64,000 bases of DNA, from assembly GCA_038049695.1 (NCBI GenBank), contig CP142456.1:23036501-23100500 (forward strand). Direction: 5' to 3'. The first letter of the stretch is position 1; every line of letters starts with the position of its first letter. The stretch comes from Cinnamomum chago. Lineage: Eukaryota > Streptophyta > Magnoliopsida > Laurales > Lauraceae. Below are positions 20,360 to 32,942 of the stretch, in pieces. Under the pieces are notes generated by a model. It did not search any database, was not told where the DNA came from, and worked only from the letters and a program-made list of their open reading frames with translations. Position numbers and translations under genes: made by a program.

Positions 20360-22165
20360 TGGATCAAAGGTTATCCCGCCCATCTCATCGTTGTCATCAA
20401 AGCCTTAACCATGTTGGGGTTAGTTATATGAATTTTGTTTCGCCATTCCAGTCTTATCCTAGGACAAATCCTCGAATAAGTTGTGCTTTTTTGGATCTAT
20501 CATTTCTACCTCCATCCATGTCTTATTTGGCCTACCCCTTTTTGTTGAATGATTTTCAACTTGTAAAGAAAATTTTTTCCTCATTGTTGACGTCGTTGGC
20601 CTGTGTCGGACAGGTCTATACCATATCAAATGAGCCTCTCTCAATGTATCACCCATTGATGTTATCCCTAAATGCTCTTGAATGCGCTCTATCCTAGGTT
20701 TACCAAATAGTTATCTCAACATTCTCTCCTCTGCTACACTTGGTTTTTGCACTTACTGTTTTCCAATTAGCCAATATTCTGCTCCATTATTGGTCTAATC
20801 ATTGTCTTGTAAGACTTTTCTTTCAGTCTTGTTGGTATGTGTGGATCACAAAGCTCTCCACTTCAACCATCCAACTCTAATCCTATGTTTGACAATGTGG
20901 ATCACAAAGCACTCCACTTCAACCATTCAACTCTAATCCTATGTTTGACAAACTCTCCATCCTCACTAATTATTAGAGCGAAGGTATCAAAAGGAACTTC
21001 TTTGTGCCATCTCTTGAACTTCAATTCTTACTGTAGTTACATCTCTTTGTTCATCCCTTTTGAAGTTGCAATTCATATTTTCTATCTTTTTATGACTTAT
21101 TTTGAAGCCTTTAGATTCTAAAGTCCCTCTCATCATCTCTCAAGTTTTGCATTTACATCATCTCTTGATTATTCCACTAACACTATATTATCTGCAAATG
21201 ACATGCAACAAGTTACCACCTCTTGAATATGCGAACTTAGCTTATCCATAATCAATGATAACGTCTTAGAGCTAATCCCTTGATGTAAACATATGGTCAT
21301 TGAAAATTCACATGGCTCTCTAGAGGTAGTTTTCACACTAGTTACCACTCCTTCATACATGTATTTAGGGGTTGTTTGTTTGGAGTTGTTTTCATATGTA
21401 AATGATTCATGTGTAATGGTTTCACATCATAACATTTGTTTGAGCTCATTTACACATGTAATGCGTAAATGAGGTGTAAAAATGGTGTGTAACTAAGGCG
21501 ACTTTCACATGAAAATTTCCACACCTAAATAGTTGTGAAAATCACTTTTCCGTCTCCCACTTGCTTAAGGTGCTTGTACAATCTCACATGGCAATTGCAT
21601 TTGGTCATGGCATCAAAACCTATCAACCACTCTTTTATCTTTTCATTTCTTTGGGCTCCATATTTATAATTTGAACCGAATTTGTTTATTTAACTAATAA
21701 GCCCTAAGACGATTAATTTAGATAAATATAGTTAGGTTTTGAAAATTTTATGAAAAGCATCCCAAAAACCCTAACTATATATAGATCTGAATTTCTGCAC
21801 TTCTATGACCCCCTATTCATGATCCAAACCATTTAATATTCTCATATAAATGATAACCAACAAAACATTTAGTTTCATATCTTAAATCTTCATGGATTTT
21901 GAGAAATTTATGAAAAACGTCCAAAACATTTAAACAAATCTAAGACTATTCGATGCACTCATTTACTCGTGAAAATGGTGATTTTGATAGACATGTTCAT
22001 GTGTTTCATATGCATAACATTTGCATATGTAACATTTATGTATGTAAAATCCATTGTTGCATCACATGCGAAAAAGGCAAATGATCCCTTATTGATGTCA
22101 ATATAGCTTCTTGGGTACCCCTTTTATCTGAAATTCACCAAATGAGATCTGTAGGTTGCTTGTTT
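20360..22165 (-). pseudogene. L1 LINE reverse transcriptase relic, split by a MITE
   Basis: Read on the minus strand, 22165 to 22092 gives KGYPRSYIDIN-like sequence, and 21364 to 21170 continues with KYMYEGVVTSVKTTSREPCE, then ICLHQG and CCMSFADNIVLVE. This is the plant L1 pattern …YIxxIKDMYxGVxTSVRT…LHQGxxLSPxLF…LFADDIVLV, the last being the catalytic box. Further down, 20700-20459 gives the C-terminal HLIWYRPVRHRP…KRGRPNKTWMEVEMIDPKK and LFEDLS, then a degraded tail to about 20360. Many stops and frameshifts, so long dead. The reading resumes across the MITE at 21368-22088. Confidence 0.85.
21368..22088. mobile_element. Harbinger-like MITE inserted in the LINE
   Basis: 721 bp with inverted ends ggggttgtttgttt and (reverse complement) gggatcatttgcct, and TTA on both sides (21365-21367 and 22089-22091). 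The LINE protein match is continuous on either side of this segment, which fixes the borders independently. The inside is AT-rich with subterminal inverted words such as catatgtaaatg / catttgcatatg; no coding content. Confidence 0.85.
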
Positions 22166-23571
22166 GGAGGCAGTTTTCAAACACTTGCTAGGTTTTTAGG
22201 TTTAGTTGTCTCATTTCTTAATACCTGATGGGTTTCCTGACGGTGAAAGGTTTCTTGATAGAGTTGGTACCTTTTTTATGAGTGTTTTTATGGCCAAGCT
22301 TCAGGCAGGTTGGATGGATGGATGGATTTGGGTTTTAGATTCTAGAGGGTGATGTTTTTGGAATGTTGTCGGGGGATAAGGTTCTAGCCGTACAAGTGTG
22401 TGTAGGTGGGTAGGAGAGTTGAATGTGTGAATGAAGGTTGAGGACCAAAGTTTATGATCTAAAAGGGCGTAGGTAATAGAATGGTTGGATTTGAGAATTT
22501 AGATCTAAGCTATTAGAAAAAAGGAAAGGAAATTGGCTGGTAATTCATTTTCCATCTTCTTTTGATTCAAATTTCTTAAGAGGAAAGGTGATTTGATGCT
22601 ATTTTATAAAATTTACATTGATCTTCATTTTTAACTAGTAATGGTATAAATTCTATATATATTCAATTGATATGTATTTTAAAGCAAACAAACAAGCTCT
22701 CCAACAAGAAAGAACATGGAAAGGCCTCACACAAGGGACATCACAAATAATTCTTTTTCTTCTCATTTGTCAGCTCTTACAAGCTGGCAACACCACATCT
22801 TTAAATAAAAAAAGGCAATAAGAAACAAAACCCTTAAACCAATCTTGACCCTTTATGCTAAAGTATTGAACTACAGCCACAATTTTTTACCAAACCAAAT
22901 ATAGAATAAGGAAAACTTGTATTAATTAAATATAAAGGCTTTATCATATGAAGATGCCAAAAATCAGTAGCTTGCCCAAGTCCTTCAAATGAGGCCCATT
23001 GTCATGTGTGAGTGTTACGAAGATTCCGTGGTGGACATGAAAAGGGCTTTGACTTTGGGGACGTTTGTGCAAGGGAAGTTTCCATGAAAGCTAAACTCTC
23101 CTCTTTCCTTGCCTTGACAAAGTTCGTTGGTGCAGTATTAAAAAACTCTGTAGAAAATGTAATTTTTAAATGATTTTCATTTGTTAGAGAGAAAAGTGGA
23201 GTCCAATCCTCTTCCTATGGAAATTCGTTTATGTGGTTATGCAATGTTACCTAACGAGCCATTTAAAATAGTGCATGTGGCTGAGTTCGTAGGTTTAGGG
23301 TTTAATGATCCTATTAAAGAAAAACTGTATCTACCATAGATTAGATCAATTGCTTATTGCGAATGATTTAGTGTAAGGCGATGAACTGTCCAGTTCATGA
23401 CTTCATGAACTTGTGTTTTATAAGTGATTTGATTCGTAAACTCTCTCTTATATTTGATAAGGCTAATAAATTCATAAAACTCTTCAATAGATCAACTCAC
23501 AGAATGTATACTAAGCTTGTAATAGAGATAATGGATGGATAAAAGAAACTTCACTCTTTGAGTTCATTGTT
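22166..23571. other. Spacer without recognised gene
   Basis: AT-rich. It includes a short (GGAT)n at 22310-22326 and a segment from about 22680 to 22930 rich in AAACAAACAAGC/AACAAGAAAG. No reading frame of known family on either strand. Confidence 0.5.
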
Positions 23572-24090
23572 GACCTCCTACCATGGTATGATGGTAGGAG
23601 GTCTGCCTCTCGACTCTCTTTCGCAGCTCTCTCTCTCGGACGGCGACTCCCTCTCGGACGACGATCGCCGCCTCTCGGACGACGACGGCCAGCCTCTCGG
23701 ACGACGACGATCGCTCCCTCTCGGACGACGATCGCTGCCTCTCGGACGTCTCTCTCTGCCTCTCGACTCTCTTTCGCAGCTCTCTCTCTCGGACGGCGAC
23801 TCCCCTGAGATCTCTCTCCCTCATGACAACGATCTCTCTCGCCTGACTCTCTCTCTCTGCGAAGCTCTCTCGTTCGCTGCCGTGTCTCCCTCGCCTGATC
23901 TCTCTCTCTCAGCTCAGGTCTCTCCCTCGCTACTGTCTCTCCCCCGCTGCTGCTCATCTCTCTCTCCCTCTCTGCGGCGAAGCCCTGCTGCTGCTGCGCA
24001 CATCTCCCTCTCTCTCGCCGATTGACAGGCCTGCAGCTGAATTGCTGCTCCCTCGCCTGATCCCTCTCACCCCCCTCTCTCTTGCTGCAG
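23572..24090 (+). other. Hairpin tip plus CT-rich leader exon of a MULE-like element
   Basis: A perfect 13-bp stem (GACCTCCTACCAT at 23572-23584, loop GGTATG, its complement to 23603) is followed by about 480 bases of CTCTCT- and GGACGACGA-rich sequence that ends in a strong donor, CTGCAG/GTAAGAAT at 24090/24091. The same arrangement (hairpin, CT-rich transcribed leader, donor) begins the two FAR1-related units in this window. No transposase follows here, so this looks like the surviving end of a lost or rearranged relative. The long Arg/Glu- and Ser/Leu-rich frames across it are composition artefacts. Confidence 0.5.
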
Positions 24091-24129
24091 GTAAGAATAG
24101 TTCCTTCTTGAGTTGAAATATGAGAATGC

Positions 24130-25030
24130 TGATGTTTTTTTTTTTTAGTTCGTTGTATGGAATGGATGGAATTTGTGAAAATGATTGGAATGGAATGGCA
24201 GACTTGTACCAATGAGAATTTTTATTTTGGGATGTGTTCATTGTACCAATGTATCACATCCCAATTTTTATCCCAATGTTCATTGGCACAAAAGAGAATT
24301 TTTTTTTATTTCAATAAATATTACTCTGTACCAATGTATCCCAATGAACATTGGTACCAAGGTTTTACCTAATGAAAATGTACCAATGAACACATCCCAA
24401 TTTTTATCCCAATGAAAATAATATGGTTGGACAGATATTTTTATTCTCCCTTGTCCATTAAGAAAACCTTTCTATCTACCGTCCTCCCATTGATAGGCAT
24501 TCATTTGAGTGGGCTCCATGAACTGGACGTCATATAACCAATATGCAATTTGCTCATAGGAGAACATTCTCCTTCAATAAGACAACAAACATCTATTATA
24601 GTCTAAATCCTAAAATATATTGTAACTTAATTTGAGCTCCCATTATATTCTATTATGTTATCCATTCACACTAAGATACCCTTAAAGGGCAATAAAAAAA
24701 CAGACATTCTCAATAAGGAAAAAAAAAAAAAACCAGACATTCTTTTTATAATATATACATATAGATAGATAAAAAGAGCTAGAGAGAAAGGGCGGAATTT
24801 TATAAAATGCCATCTCAAAAAGGGACATTTCTATCCCATGTATCATCCAATCAAAGCAAGCTTGCCTTTCCATTTGAAATTAAGTACAAGTAAGTCAATT
24901 GTAACTACCATAGTCCTGGAAATCCTCAACAATCAACACTAATGCATGATAGTGAGGCCAAATTAAATTACTCCTATTACAAGCACGGAAGGGATTGAGT
25001 TCAATCTAATAGTAGAGACTTTCTTGACTA
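24130..25030. other. Spacer with small inverted repeats
   Basis: 24170-24420 contains several copies, in both orientations, of the words ccaatgtatcccaatg and acatcccaatttttatcccaatg, suggesting a small palindromic MITE remnant. 24430-25030 shows only AT-rich sequence with an A-run at 24719-24731. Confidence 0.45.
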
Positions 25031-25114
25031 TCTAAAAATAGATGGGCTATTTATTTTGATCGATTTGGATTTTCCATGAGTAGGCCCTACCAATGATTTC
25101 CGTGTGTGTGGACT

Positions 25115-26222
25115 CTCTTTGGGAACTCGAAGTCCATATGATGAACTTAAAATCTGCATTTTTTGGTTTAAAAAAAATATTGTTTGCCTAGCATTACAGT
25201 CGCGCACTTTTGGAACCCAGTCATTCAAGTCGGCCAAAAACCAATCTGAGTAGCCCTGTTTAGGTCACCGTTTGGCCCACTTCCGGAGGGTATTTTTTCG
25301 TGAAAATTGGAGAACTCGAAGTCCATATCATGAACTTAAAATATGAATTTTTCCGTTAAAAAAAATTTGCGTCTGCATAGTGTTCCAGTTGCGCACTTTT
25401 GGAACCCAGTCAGTCAAATCTGCCCAAAACCAATCTGGCAGATTTGACTGACTGGGTTGGAAAAGTGCACGACTGGACCGCTAGGCAGACGCTATTTTTT
25501 TTAAACCAAAAAATGTAGATTTTAAGTTCATGATATGGACTTCGAGTTCCCCAATTTTCATGAAAAAAATCCCTCCGGAAGTGGGTCAAACGGTGACCTA
25601 AACAGGGCTACTCAGATTGGTTTTCGGCAGAATTCACTGACTGAGTTCCAAATGTGCGGGACTGGGACGCTAGGCAAACAATATTTTTTTTAAACCAAAA
25701 AATGCAGATTTTAAGTTCATGATATGGACTTCGAGTTCCCCAATTTTCATGAAAAAAAATCCCTCCGGAAGTGGGTCAAACGGTGACCTAAACAGGGCTA
25801 CTCAGATTGGTTTTCGGCAGAATTCACTGACTGAGTTCCAAATGTGCGGGACTGGGACGCTAGGCAAACAATATTTTTTTTAAACCAAAAAATGTAAATT
25901 TTAAGTTCATGATATGGACTTCGAGTTCCCCAATTTTCATGAAAAAAAATCCCTCCGGAAGTGGGTCAAACGGTGACCTAAACAGGGCTACTCAGATTGC
26001 TTTTCGGCAGAATTCACTGACTGAGTTCCAAATGTGCGGGACTGGGACGCTAGGCAAACGCGGTTCTTTTTTAACGAAAAAATTCAGATTTTAAGTTCAG
26101 TATATTGACTTCGAGTTCCCAGATTTTCATGAAAAAATACCCTCCGGAAGTGGGCCAAACGGTGACCTAAACAGGGCTACTCAGATTGGTTTTTGGCTGA
26201 CTTGAATGACTGGGTTCCAAAT
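25115..26222. repeat. Foldback array of 190-bp units
   Basis: Four units run on the plus strand (25441-25630, 25631-25820, 25821-26010, 26011 to about 26200) and about two run inverted on the left (25115-25440), so the axis lies near 25438. The period is 190 bp, measured from aattcactga at 25631, 25821 and 26011. Each unit holds ttttaagttcatgatatgga, cttcgagttccc, ccctccggaagtgggtcaaa and acggtgacctaaacagggct. Units two and three are almost identical, so the array expanded recently or is being homogenised. It has no coding content. Confidence 0.9.
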
Positions 26223-26803
26223 GGTGCTTTCATTGCTGTGCTCATGATTTAAAATCCATTTTACATTGCTTATCACAGATGTGTACAAAATTATTGTGGA
26301 GTCTTTCTAAATTTCATACACACTGCATGATTTGAGAGAAATGGAGAGAAATGGGTGACTAGAACTGAAATAGAAGCACAAATGCAAATTACACTCATTC
26401 AAACAACATCCATTCAAAACAAATAACCCCATAACAAAATGGTAAGGTTTCTAGTCATTCAGAATCTAGAACAAAGGGTCCATGCAGTCATCATCAGAGT
26501 ACTACAAGATCACCAACTCAAAGCTTCATACGATTTACAAATAACATGTGACATGATAAACGAAAGTAGCCAGATTCAGATTCTTGCAAATACAACGAAC
26601 ATCTGACTTCAGCAACTTAAGCATAAATTGAAGCATTGAGTCTCGATGAAAACTTCTCTAGAGACACCGTCTTGATGGAACCTTCACTGCACCTTCTCTG
26701 CAAAAATTCAACAACTGAATCAGAAATTGAAGCATTGCAGGGTTTTTCATAATGCAGTAATTGGATCTTAATGGGAAATCAATAGACATGCAACATAAGA
26801 TAA

Positions 26804-27017
26804 AATATAAACCATGGTCAAAGCAGCTCCAACCTGCATGAGAGTTCATGAGAGTTCATGTTATGTTAGATGGTGCCCAAAATTCTCACATCCATCATGA
26901 TTTGCTTGCACCTCTACCCAAAAGTCAGCATACCTTGTCATCAGTGGTATCAAAGTTTGTGAGCAAGATGCCGTCAATCAATCTCGCATTAGAGTCAGTT
27001 GAGAGATCCGCTAATTT
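26804..27017 (-). pseudogene. Fragment of SRP receptor alpha subunit (SRalpha/FtsY-like GTPase)
   Basis: On the minus strand, exon 27017-26934 lies between TGTGCAG and GTATGC and codes for [20 protein letters not shown] followed by NFDTTDDK. A second piece from 26833 (acceptor CATGCAG) codes for VGAALTMVYI and then loses all similarity. These match the end of the NG GTPase domain of the plant signal recognition particle receptor alpha subunit (family text …KLADLS…[26 protein letters not shown]…). Neither the upstream GTPase exons nor the final VMFVGCGQSYTDL segment was found, so this is an orphan piece and not a gene. It may have been captured or left by a duplication. Confidence 0.85.
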
Positions 27018-27067
27018 CTGCACAGCATAAGAGAAGTCATGGTTATTTATCCCCCAGAATCTATAGC

Positions 27068-27165
27068 ACATGGTTCTGTTCACTTCCTCAGCCAATCAAA
27101 ATTACAATTTACAACGGTCTCCAATACATTTGGTTCTGTTCACTTCCTCAGCCAATCAAAATATA
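27068..27165 (+). repeat. Short tandem duplication
   Basis: The segment tggttctgttcacttcctca followed by gccaatcaaaat occurs twice, starting near 27071 and 27130, a period of about 59 bp. Function unknown. Confidence 0.8.
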
Positions 27166-27179
27166 ATCCAGTTGGCTAC

Positions 27180-29377
27180 TGTTAAGTACGATGAAACTCA
27201 ACCTAAAAAGAGTCATAAATCCCAAGTGTCATTCAAAATAAAGGTGACTTTTCATTCACTCCCTGTTCTTAGTCATCTATCTAATGGCATTAGTGCCGTC
27301 AGCTTTCCACTAACAATCTCTCAGAGAAAATGCCTTGAAAGATCCTTGGTGCCTCCCTCATGGCTAAAGCTTTGCCTCATTACAATCTTTCAGCCCAAAT
27401 GGTCTGGAGAAAGCCAGTAAAAATGGATTCTTACTTTTCAAAGAAAGCCTCATCAATGCCCTCAAAGACATGGTTTGCCTTAAAACATTGAACTTGGGAG
27501 GGACCAAGCAAAGGGGGACTTTAAGTGTTTCTCCTTTGGCTTTCTACCTTGCATACAAGCTTCCCAAGAGAGAATTAATTCAACCAAAGCTAATTCATTA
27601 AAAGGCTTCAAACAGCCAAACTGTTGTTTTTTTCTTAATGATGCATTATCCTTTATATAATTGCGCACCATGCATTAGGTGATTGGAACACCCTGCTTCA
27701 TGCCTCATCGTTTCAAAACATTTAGTTTACAAAACTAGTTGCATCTTTTTCATTTCCTGGGCATCATCTATAATAAGAAATTCCTTTAGCAGATATGCTC
27801 CAATTTCTTCCCCGGAAGTACCCGAATCATAATTAGAGACATGTAATACACAGGCAGGTTAGAGAGTTTAGCTGTAAGTGTAACGCAAACACCCACAGAA
27901 CAATATTGCCTTCTTCATATAAAAAGTTCATGCTTATATTTTTAAGACCAGTAGAACTATGCATTTCAACCTGTTAATTATAGAACCTTCATATACCCAG
28001 AAGAAGCCAAACAAACATTCCATGGACAATTTCAAGAACCATTCATAAAATTCTTCCATTCAGATTGTTACCATAAATTATTCCATTGAGATCATTCTAT
28101 CTCATCCACTCATGAAACTCTAACCAACCATCTAATAAAAAAATTACTATACAGAAGTAAATTAACAAAAACTCATCAGAAACAAAAGAAATTGCATCCA
28201 CCATCATATTTTAATTCAAATTTCAGAGTGACTATTATTCCAGTTTGTTCGAAATTATTAAATCCTCAATATCAACATCATAACATTAAAACCATATGTA
28301 TAAAAAAATTCCTCCTCAGACAAAGATCATTGTGATGCATTTGTTATACAACAACAACAACATAGCATAGATTGAGATGAGATCCAAACCATTCTAGATC
28401 TATAGCAGACACTTTGCAAGTTTTCACCAATCAACAGAAAGCCTCCACTCTAGGAAGGGCTAAACCAAGCTAAGATAAGCATCACAAATGTGAAGCAAAG
28501 CCTTAAAATAAACACATATATCAAGAAAAATAGCACATAAAAATTTCATAACTAAATTTCATCCTATAGCATCGAAGCAAAACACAGTAGCTCAAAGAAG
28601 AGGCATTTTTGTCTAAAGCTTAGCATTCACTAAAAGATAACTCATTAGGCATTTATGGCTCCAGTGATCAAATATAACCAGTAACATAAATTCTAATATT
28701 TTATAATGCAGAAAAGGATCCATGCTAACCGTTTGATCATATCTCTCAATTTATTGAGTGCATTTCATGTCTCTTCATCTGTTGTCTCTGCTAGTATTTG
28801 TTTGTGCAAATATTAAATTGATCTTTTAAGTGTAGTGCTAAAAAGGATAGCCTTGAATTGGATGTTTGCTCAAATCTGTAACTATCTTCAATAGTCATCT
28901 TGTTTCAGATGATGTTTTATTACATTAGGCATATTTGAACTTGATGGGAGTTTTTTTCTTTCTTGTTGAAACTTAAGATTCAATTGAGATCAGTCCTTTA
29001 CTCTTCCTTCTTCCCCTATTATCACCATCTTCCTTATATTTCAGCTTGATTTAATGGAAAAATGGGTGATCTCTCTTCATAGTGGTTGGTTTTCTTGATA
29101 TGGGTGTTGTGTCATTGCATCAGATCTTTATTACCCATCTGGGTCTTTTTGTTTTAGTAGATGAAAGTCACTCAACTGACCCAAAGCTCTATTCCATCCT
29201 ATATTGTACTCAGATTTGGCCTTTGAGCATGACTAAATTTGAAGACAGTGAAATTTAAAGACTTAAGAAGCTTATTACAACGAACTGAAACAATTTAATG
29301 AGGTGAGTTATGCATGGAAAAGGCTTATGAAAGGATTTTTTTTATCATAAACAATCTTAAAGCAACAAATAAATTAC
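27180..29377. other. Spacer downstream of the FAR1-related gene
   Basis: No gene recognised on either strand. It may contain the last non-coding exon(s) of the minus-strand FAR1-related gene, because a donor at 29377 points into this region, but I could not place the next exon. 28340-28360 holds a small (ACA)n patch. Confidence 0.5.
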
Positions 29378-31715
29378 CATGATTAGTGGCTTGGATATCT
29401 TCATCAGAGCTTTCTCCACTTTCATCGATAGAGGCCAATGACTGGCTTGGATTAGCATCAACTAACCTGAATTTTTTTTTTATAAATATTAGACTTATAT
29501 GAAATTGTGTATAAATATTAGACTTATATGGGGGATAACAACATAAATCAAATTAAATTGTCTACCTGTTCAACAACACTGGACAATTACGTTTGTCATG
29601 TGATACACCGCGCTTGTTGCAGCCCTTACATAGACGGCCTTTTGTTGCCTTTTCCTTGGACGACTTGAGTCTCTTCGCGCGTCCTTTCGTCACAACATGA
29701 CCTGGCTCATTATACTCAACCACATTGCTATCCACAACTGCCTTCCCATTATCAATGGTTGAATTGGATGGATTGTTTAACATCAACTGCTTTAATTTCA
29801 TTTCCAATTCATTATGACCACTGATTAAACATCCAAAACCTTCTTTAGATTGACTAGCTGTGTCAATAAGCCCTGCAAACATACAAGACAAGTGACTATG
29901 TCTAGCCAAGCATGGGTCAACACCTTCTGATCCACACGACTCCACCATGTCTACAAATGCATCTCTTCTAACACCCTTCGTCCATCTTCTCAATATGTAA
30001 CGCTCAGGTAAAAAGAATATAGCATATCTCTTCAAGACACACAAAACATGACAACAGGGGATGCCTTCAAATTCAAACTTGTGGCAAGAACAATATGCGT
30101 GCTTCTCGTCTTTTTTCCATAAAACCTCTCTTTCAATTTCCTTTTCGTCGGAATAAGTTTTCACAACTAACTTACAACTGACATCATCCTCGTAAACCAT
30201 ATTTTCTGCAACTGACATGGTGGTTAATAACTCATCTTGAAACTCATAAAATATGTTCCTTGTGTATACTTCGGCCATTTGCTTTTCCATTGGTGAAAAT
30301 GTCTTGGTTTTAGGCCTCCCATTACTATTTTCAAAATCCTCCTTCTTTTCAAGATACCTTAAACGTTCCACCCCGGCATCAAAACGCAGGATGAAATCAA
30401 GAAGGGAATTCTTGTACTCTACGTATTGCTTCACAAATGCATTCATGCTTTCACTTCGTTGAGTCGTCGACATGCCACCAAAGAAATTTTTCTTTAAATA
30501 TGTCGGAACCCACATATGACGAATGCTAAATATATCCGCCAACCAACCATTCTCCGTAAGCTCATTCTCTGTTATGATCTGATTCCAAAAACTGTCAAAT
30601 TGATCAGTAGTGCCTGAGTTATGAACACATTGTTTTATCTTTTCTATTAAACCCTCATTGTGAATATGAAGCCCTCCCAAATTCGTCGGCAACTTATCCA
30701 AAATGTGCCATAGACAATATCGATGAACAGTATTTGGCATGACCTTTTTAATGGCTTTTGTCATAGCCAAGTCTTGATCTGTTATAATACCCTTTGGTGG
30801 ACTATATGACATGGCTTGAAGCCATGTGTTAAACAACCACTCAAATGACTCGGTTTTTTCATTTGGTAGAAAGCCACATCCAAATAAAGTAGTTTGCCCA
30901 TGATGATTGCAACCTACAAATGCGGCAAAAATAAGTTCATAACAGTTGGTCTTATAGGTTGTATCAAATGTCACCACATCACCAAAGACTTTGTAAGCGG
31001 AACGAAATGATCCGTTTGCCCAAAACACATGCGTTATCTTTTTATCTGCATCTCGCTCAATGGTATATGTGAAACCATTCCCCATTTCTTTCCGGTTTTC
31101 AAAAAGTTGAAATAGCAACTGTCCATCTAGCCCCTTTTTCTTTTCCTTTTCATTCCTACAGTGATTCCTGGCATCCGTATCTATAAATCCAATTTTGTCC
31201 AATCCCCCAGACTGCGATGCAAACACTTGCATTTGCTGTTTGCTTCGCACATTTGCAGCATCATATGCATTTATAAGTCTTCTCTTTGATTCTGGCACTT
31301 CACGATGCGACCTCAACATAAATCTCTTACTTGGAGTAGCGGGGGCATGAGAGTGTTGAGGAACAAACTGGGACACCACATAACCACCTGATTTATCTAA
31401 TTTCACTTGCAACTTAGCCATACAATCGAATCTTGTTTCCATTCGACGTCTTTGAACCACTTCCTTACCAATCCAGTGTCTCTCATCTGTTTTACCCTGC
31501 TTTGAACATACAAATCTTTTCCATACAACCTCCCCATCTTTACCTCTATTACTAGATTCTTTTCTCACACTAAATCCAGCAAGTTTACCATAAGCATTGT
31601 AAAAGTTATATGCCTCCTCTAAATCATCAAAATGCATGCCCAATCTTGGTGTCATGTTTTCATCTACAACCGGACAGTGGCAAATTGGTGATGAGGAGCA
31701 TGAGGTCATATCCAT
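29378..31715 (-). CDS. FAR1-related sequence (FRS) protein, FRS5-like; MULE transposase family
   Basis: Nuclear DNA-binding protein of the FHY3/FAR1 family, which arose from Mutator-like transposases. Exon 31722-29566 holds the start codon (ATG 31715, just after a CCAG acceptor; the same place as in the second copy) and 717 codons; a second exon 29466-29378 adds 29 more (LVDANPSQSLASIDESGESS…), then a donor GTAATT leads to an unplaced exon. If the first intron is retained the protein ends at a TAG straight after residue 717. Domains: FAR1 zinc finger at about 27-125 (C70, C98, H121, H123), MULE transposase domain at about 245-340 (D251 in VTFDTTYKTN, D313 in IITDQD), SWIM zinc finger (C542, C544, C554, H556) and a C-terminal CCHC knuckle (C696, C699, H706, C711). 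No lesion seen. It could be a domesticated FRS gene or the transposase of a recent element. Confidence 0.9.
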
Positions 31716-32942
31716 TTGCAATCTGGATGACAAATAATTAAAATTGGACATGAATAACGGACCCAAAAAAAGAAATGGGCATGTTGTTTTTTTTTTTTGA
31801 ACAATTTTGCTACCTCTTACAATTATCATGTCTCTAAAATGACAATAGTATCAAATATTTAAGAAAACCTATCAATCAACCATATGAAATGCAATGGGAA
31901 AGAAAAGATTAAAAAGCATTTGCCTATTAATTCAACAAGGAATTTTGGATATATTAGTTCTAACTCAAAATCTACCACCCAACACTAGTTTATGCAAAAA
32001 ATCAAGGTTCATTCATTAGGATGACCCGAGTCACCTATAAAACTGCCATTATTACACATAGAGAGAAACTTGTGGTTATGGTTGAATCAAATAATAGACT
32101 TTGTTATTGATGCTTGCCTTTATTTGTATCTTCTCTCAATCGTTTTTGGGTAGAGAAAGCAGGAAAAGAGAACCCTTTGTATTGCGGTTTCCCTTTTCTT
32201 TGTTTCAAACACACGGCACTACTCATCAGCATCACTGTTTGCACTTGACAAATCCCAATTCCCAAATTAAGGTTGCATCCAAACACACCCCAAGTTTCAG
32301 TATGAACATGTAATACTTCTATTCCTATGCAGTTACATACTTAAGGCACAAGACCATTTATTCTGTTTCTGAAAATTGGTGGTTGGTATCAGCTCATGGT
32401 CAGTCAACAGGCCATTTGGCTGTTGATCTTTCAATTATTTAAGACGCTGATACGGACATACTACCCTGTTTTATTATTTCATAGTACCGTACCACATAAT
32501 TATGCAATAAGCAAAGTTCTGATAGCTAAATTCCTTTCTTAACAGCCCAAAAACTATCAGCTTCCTTACTCAAGTCAGGAAAAAAAAAATTTGAATAAAT
32601 AAACGATCATCAATACTATCTCTACTCAGAGATTTTGAGCCTCAATGGGAAGTGAATGCAATCCAAATAAACGACATTATGACCTTAGCATGTCCAGGAG
32701 AACAAGGAAATCCACAACCTCATCAGCAAACTATTCTGATCAAAATGGTGAGTTCGTGGGCTCTGGTGATTAGGGTATTGCAAAAAACTCAACGATAACT
32801 CAAAGAATACAAATCCATTATATGGAGTAAAAGATAAGGTATTGGGCTCTTTGGCACCTGATCGTTTCTTTTTTTTTTTTTTTTTTTAGCCCCTTTCATT
32901 TCAACCATATTTGAGTCACAAGATATTAAAAGGAGTTCATAC

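Noticed and set aside
23511-24241. Long Arg/Glu-rich and Ser/Leu-rich reading frames
   Set aside because: They arise from CTCTCT/GAGAGA simple sequence on both strands at once, with no domain; composition explains them.
25028-26222. CRISPR-like array of 190-bp repeats
   Set aside because: Units are contiguous, without unique spacers, partly inverted, and the genome is a plant's; this is a satellite-like foldback array.
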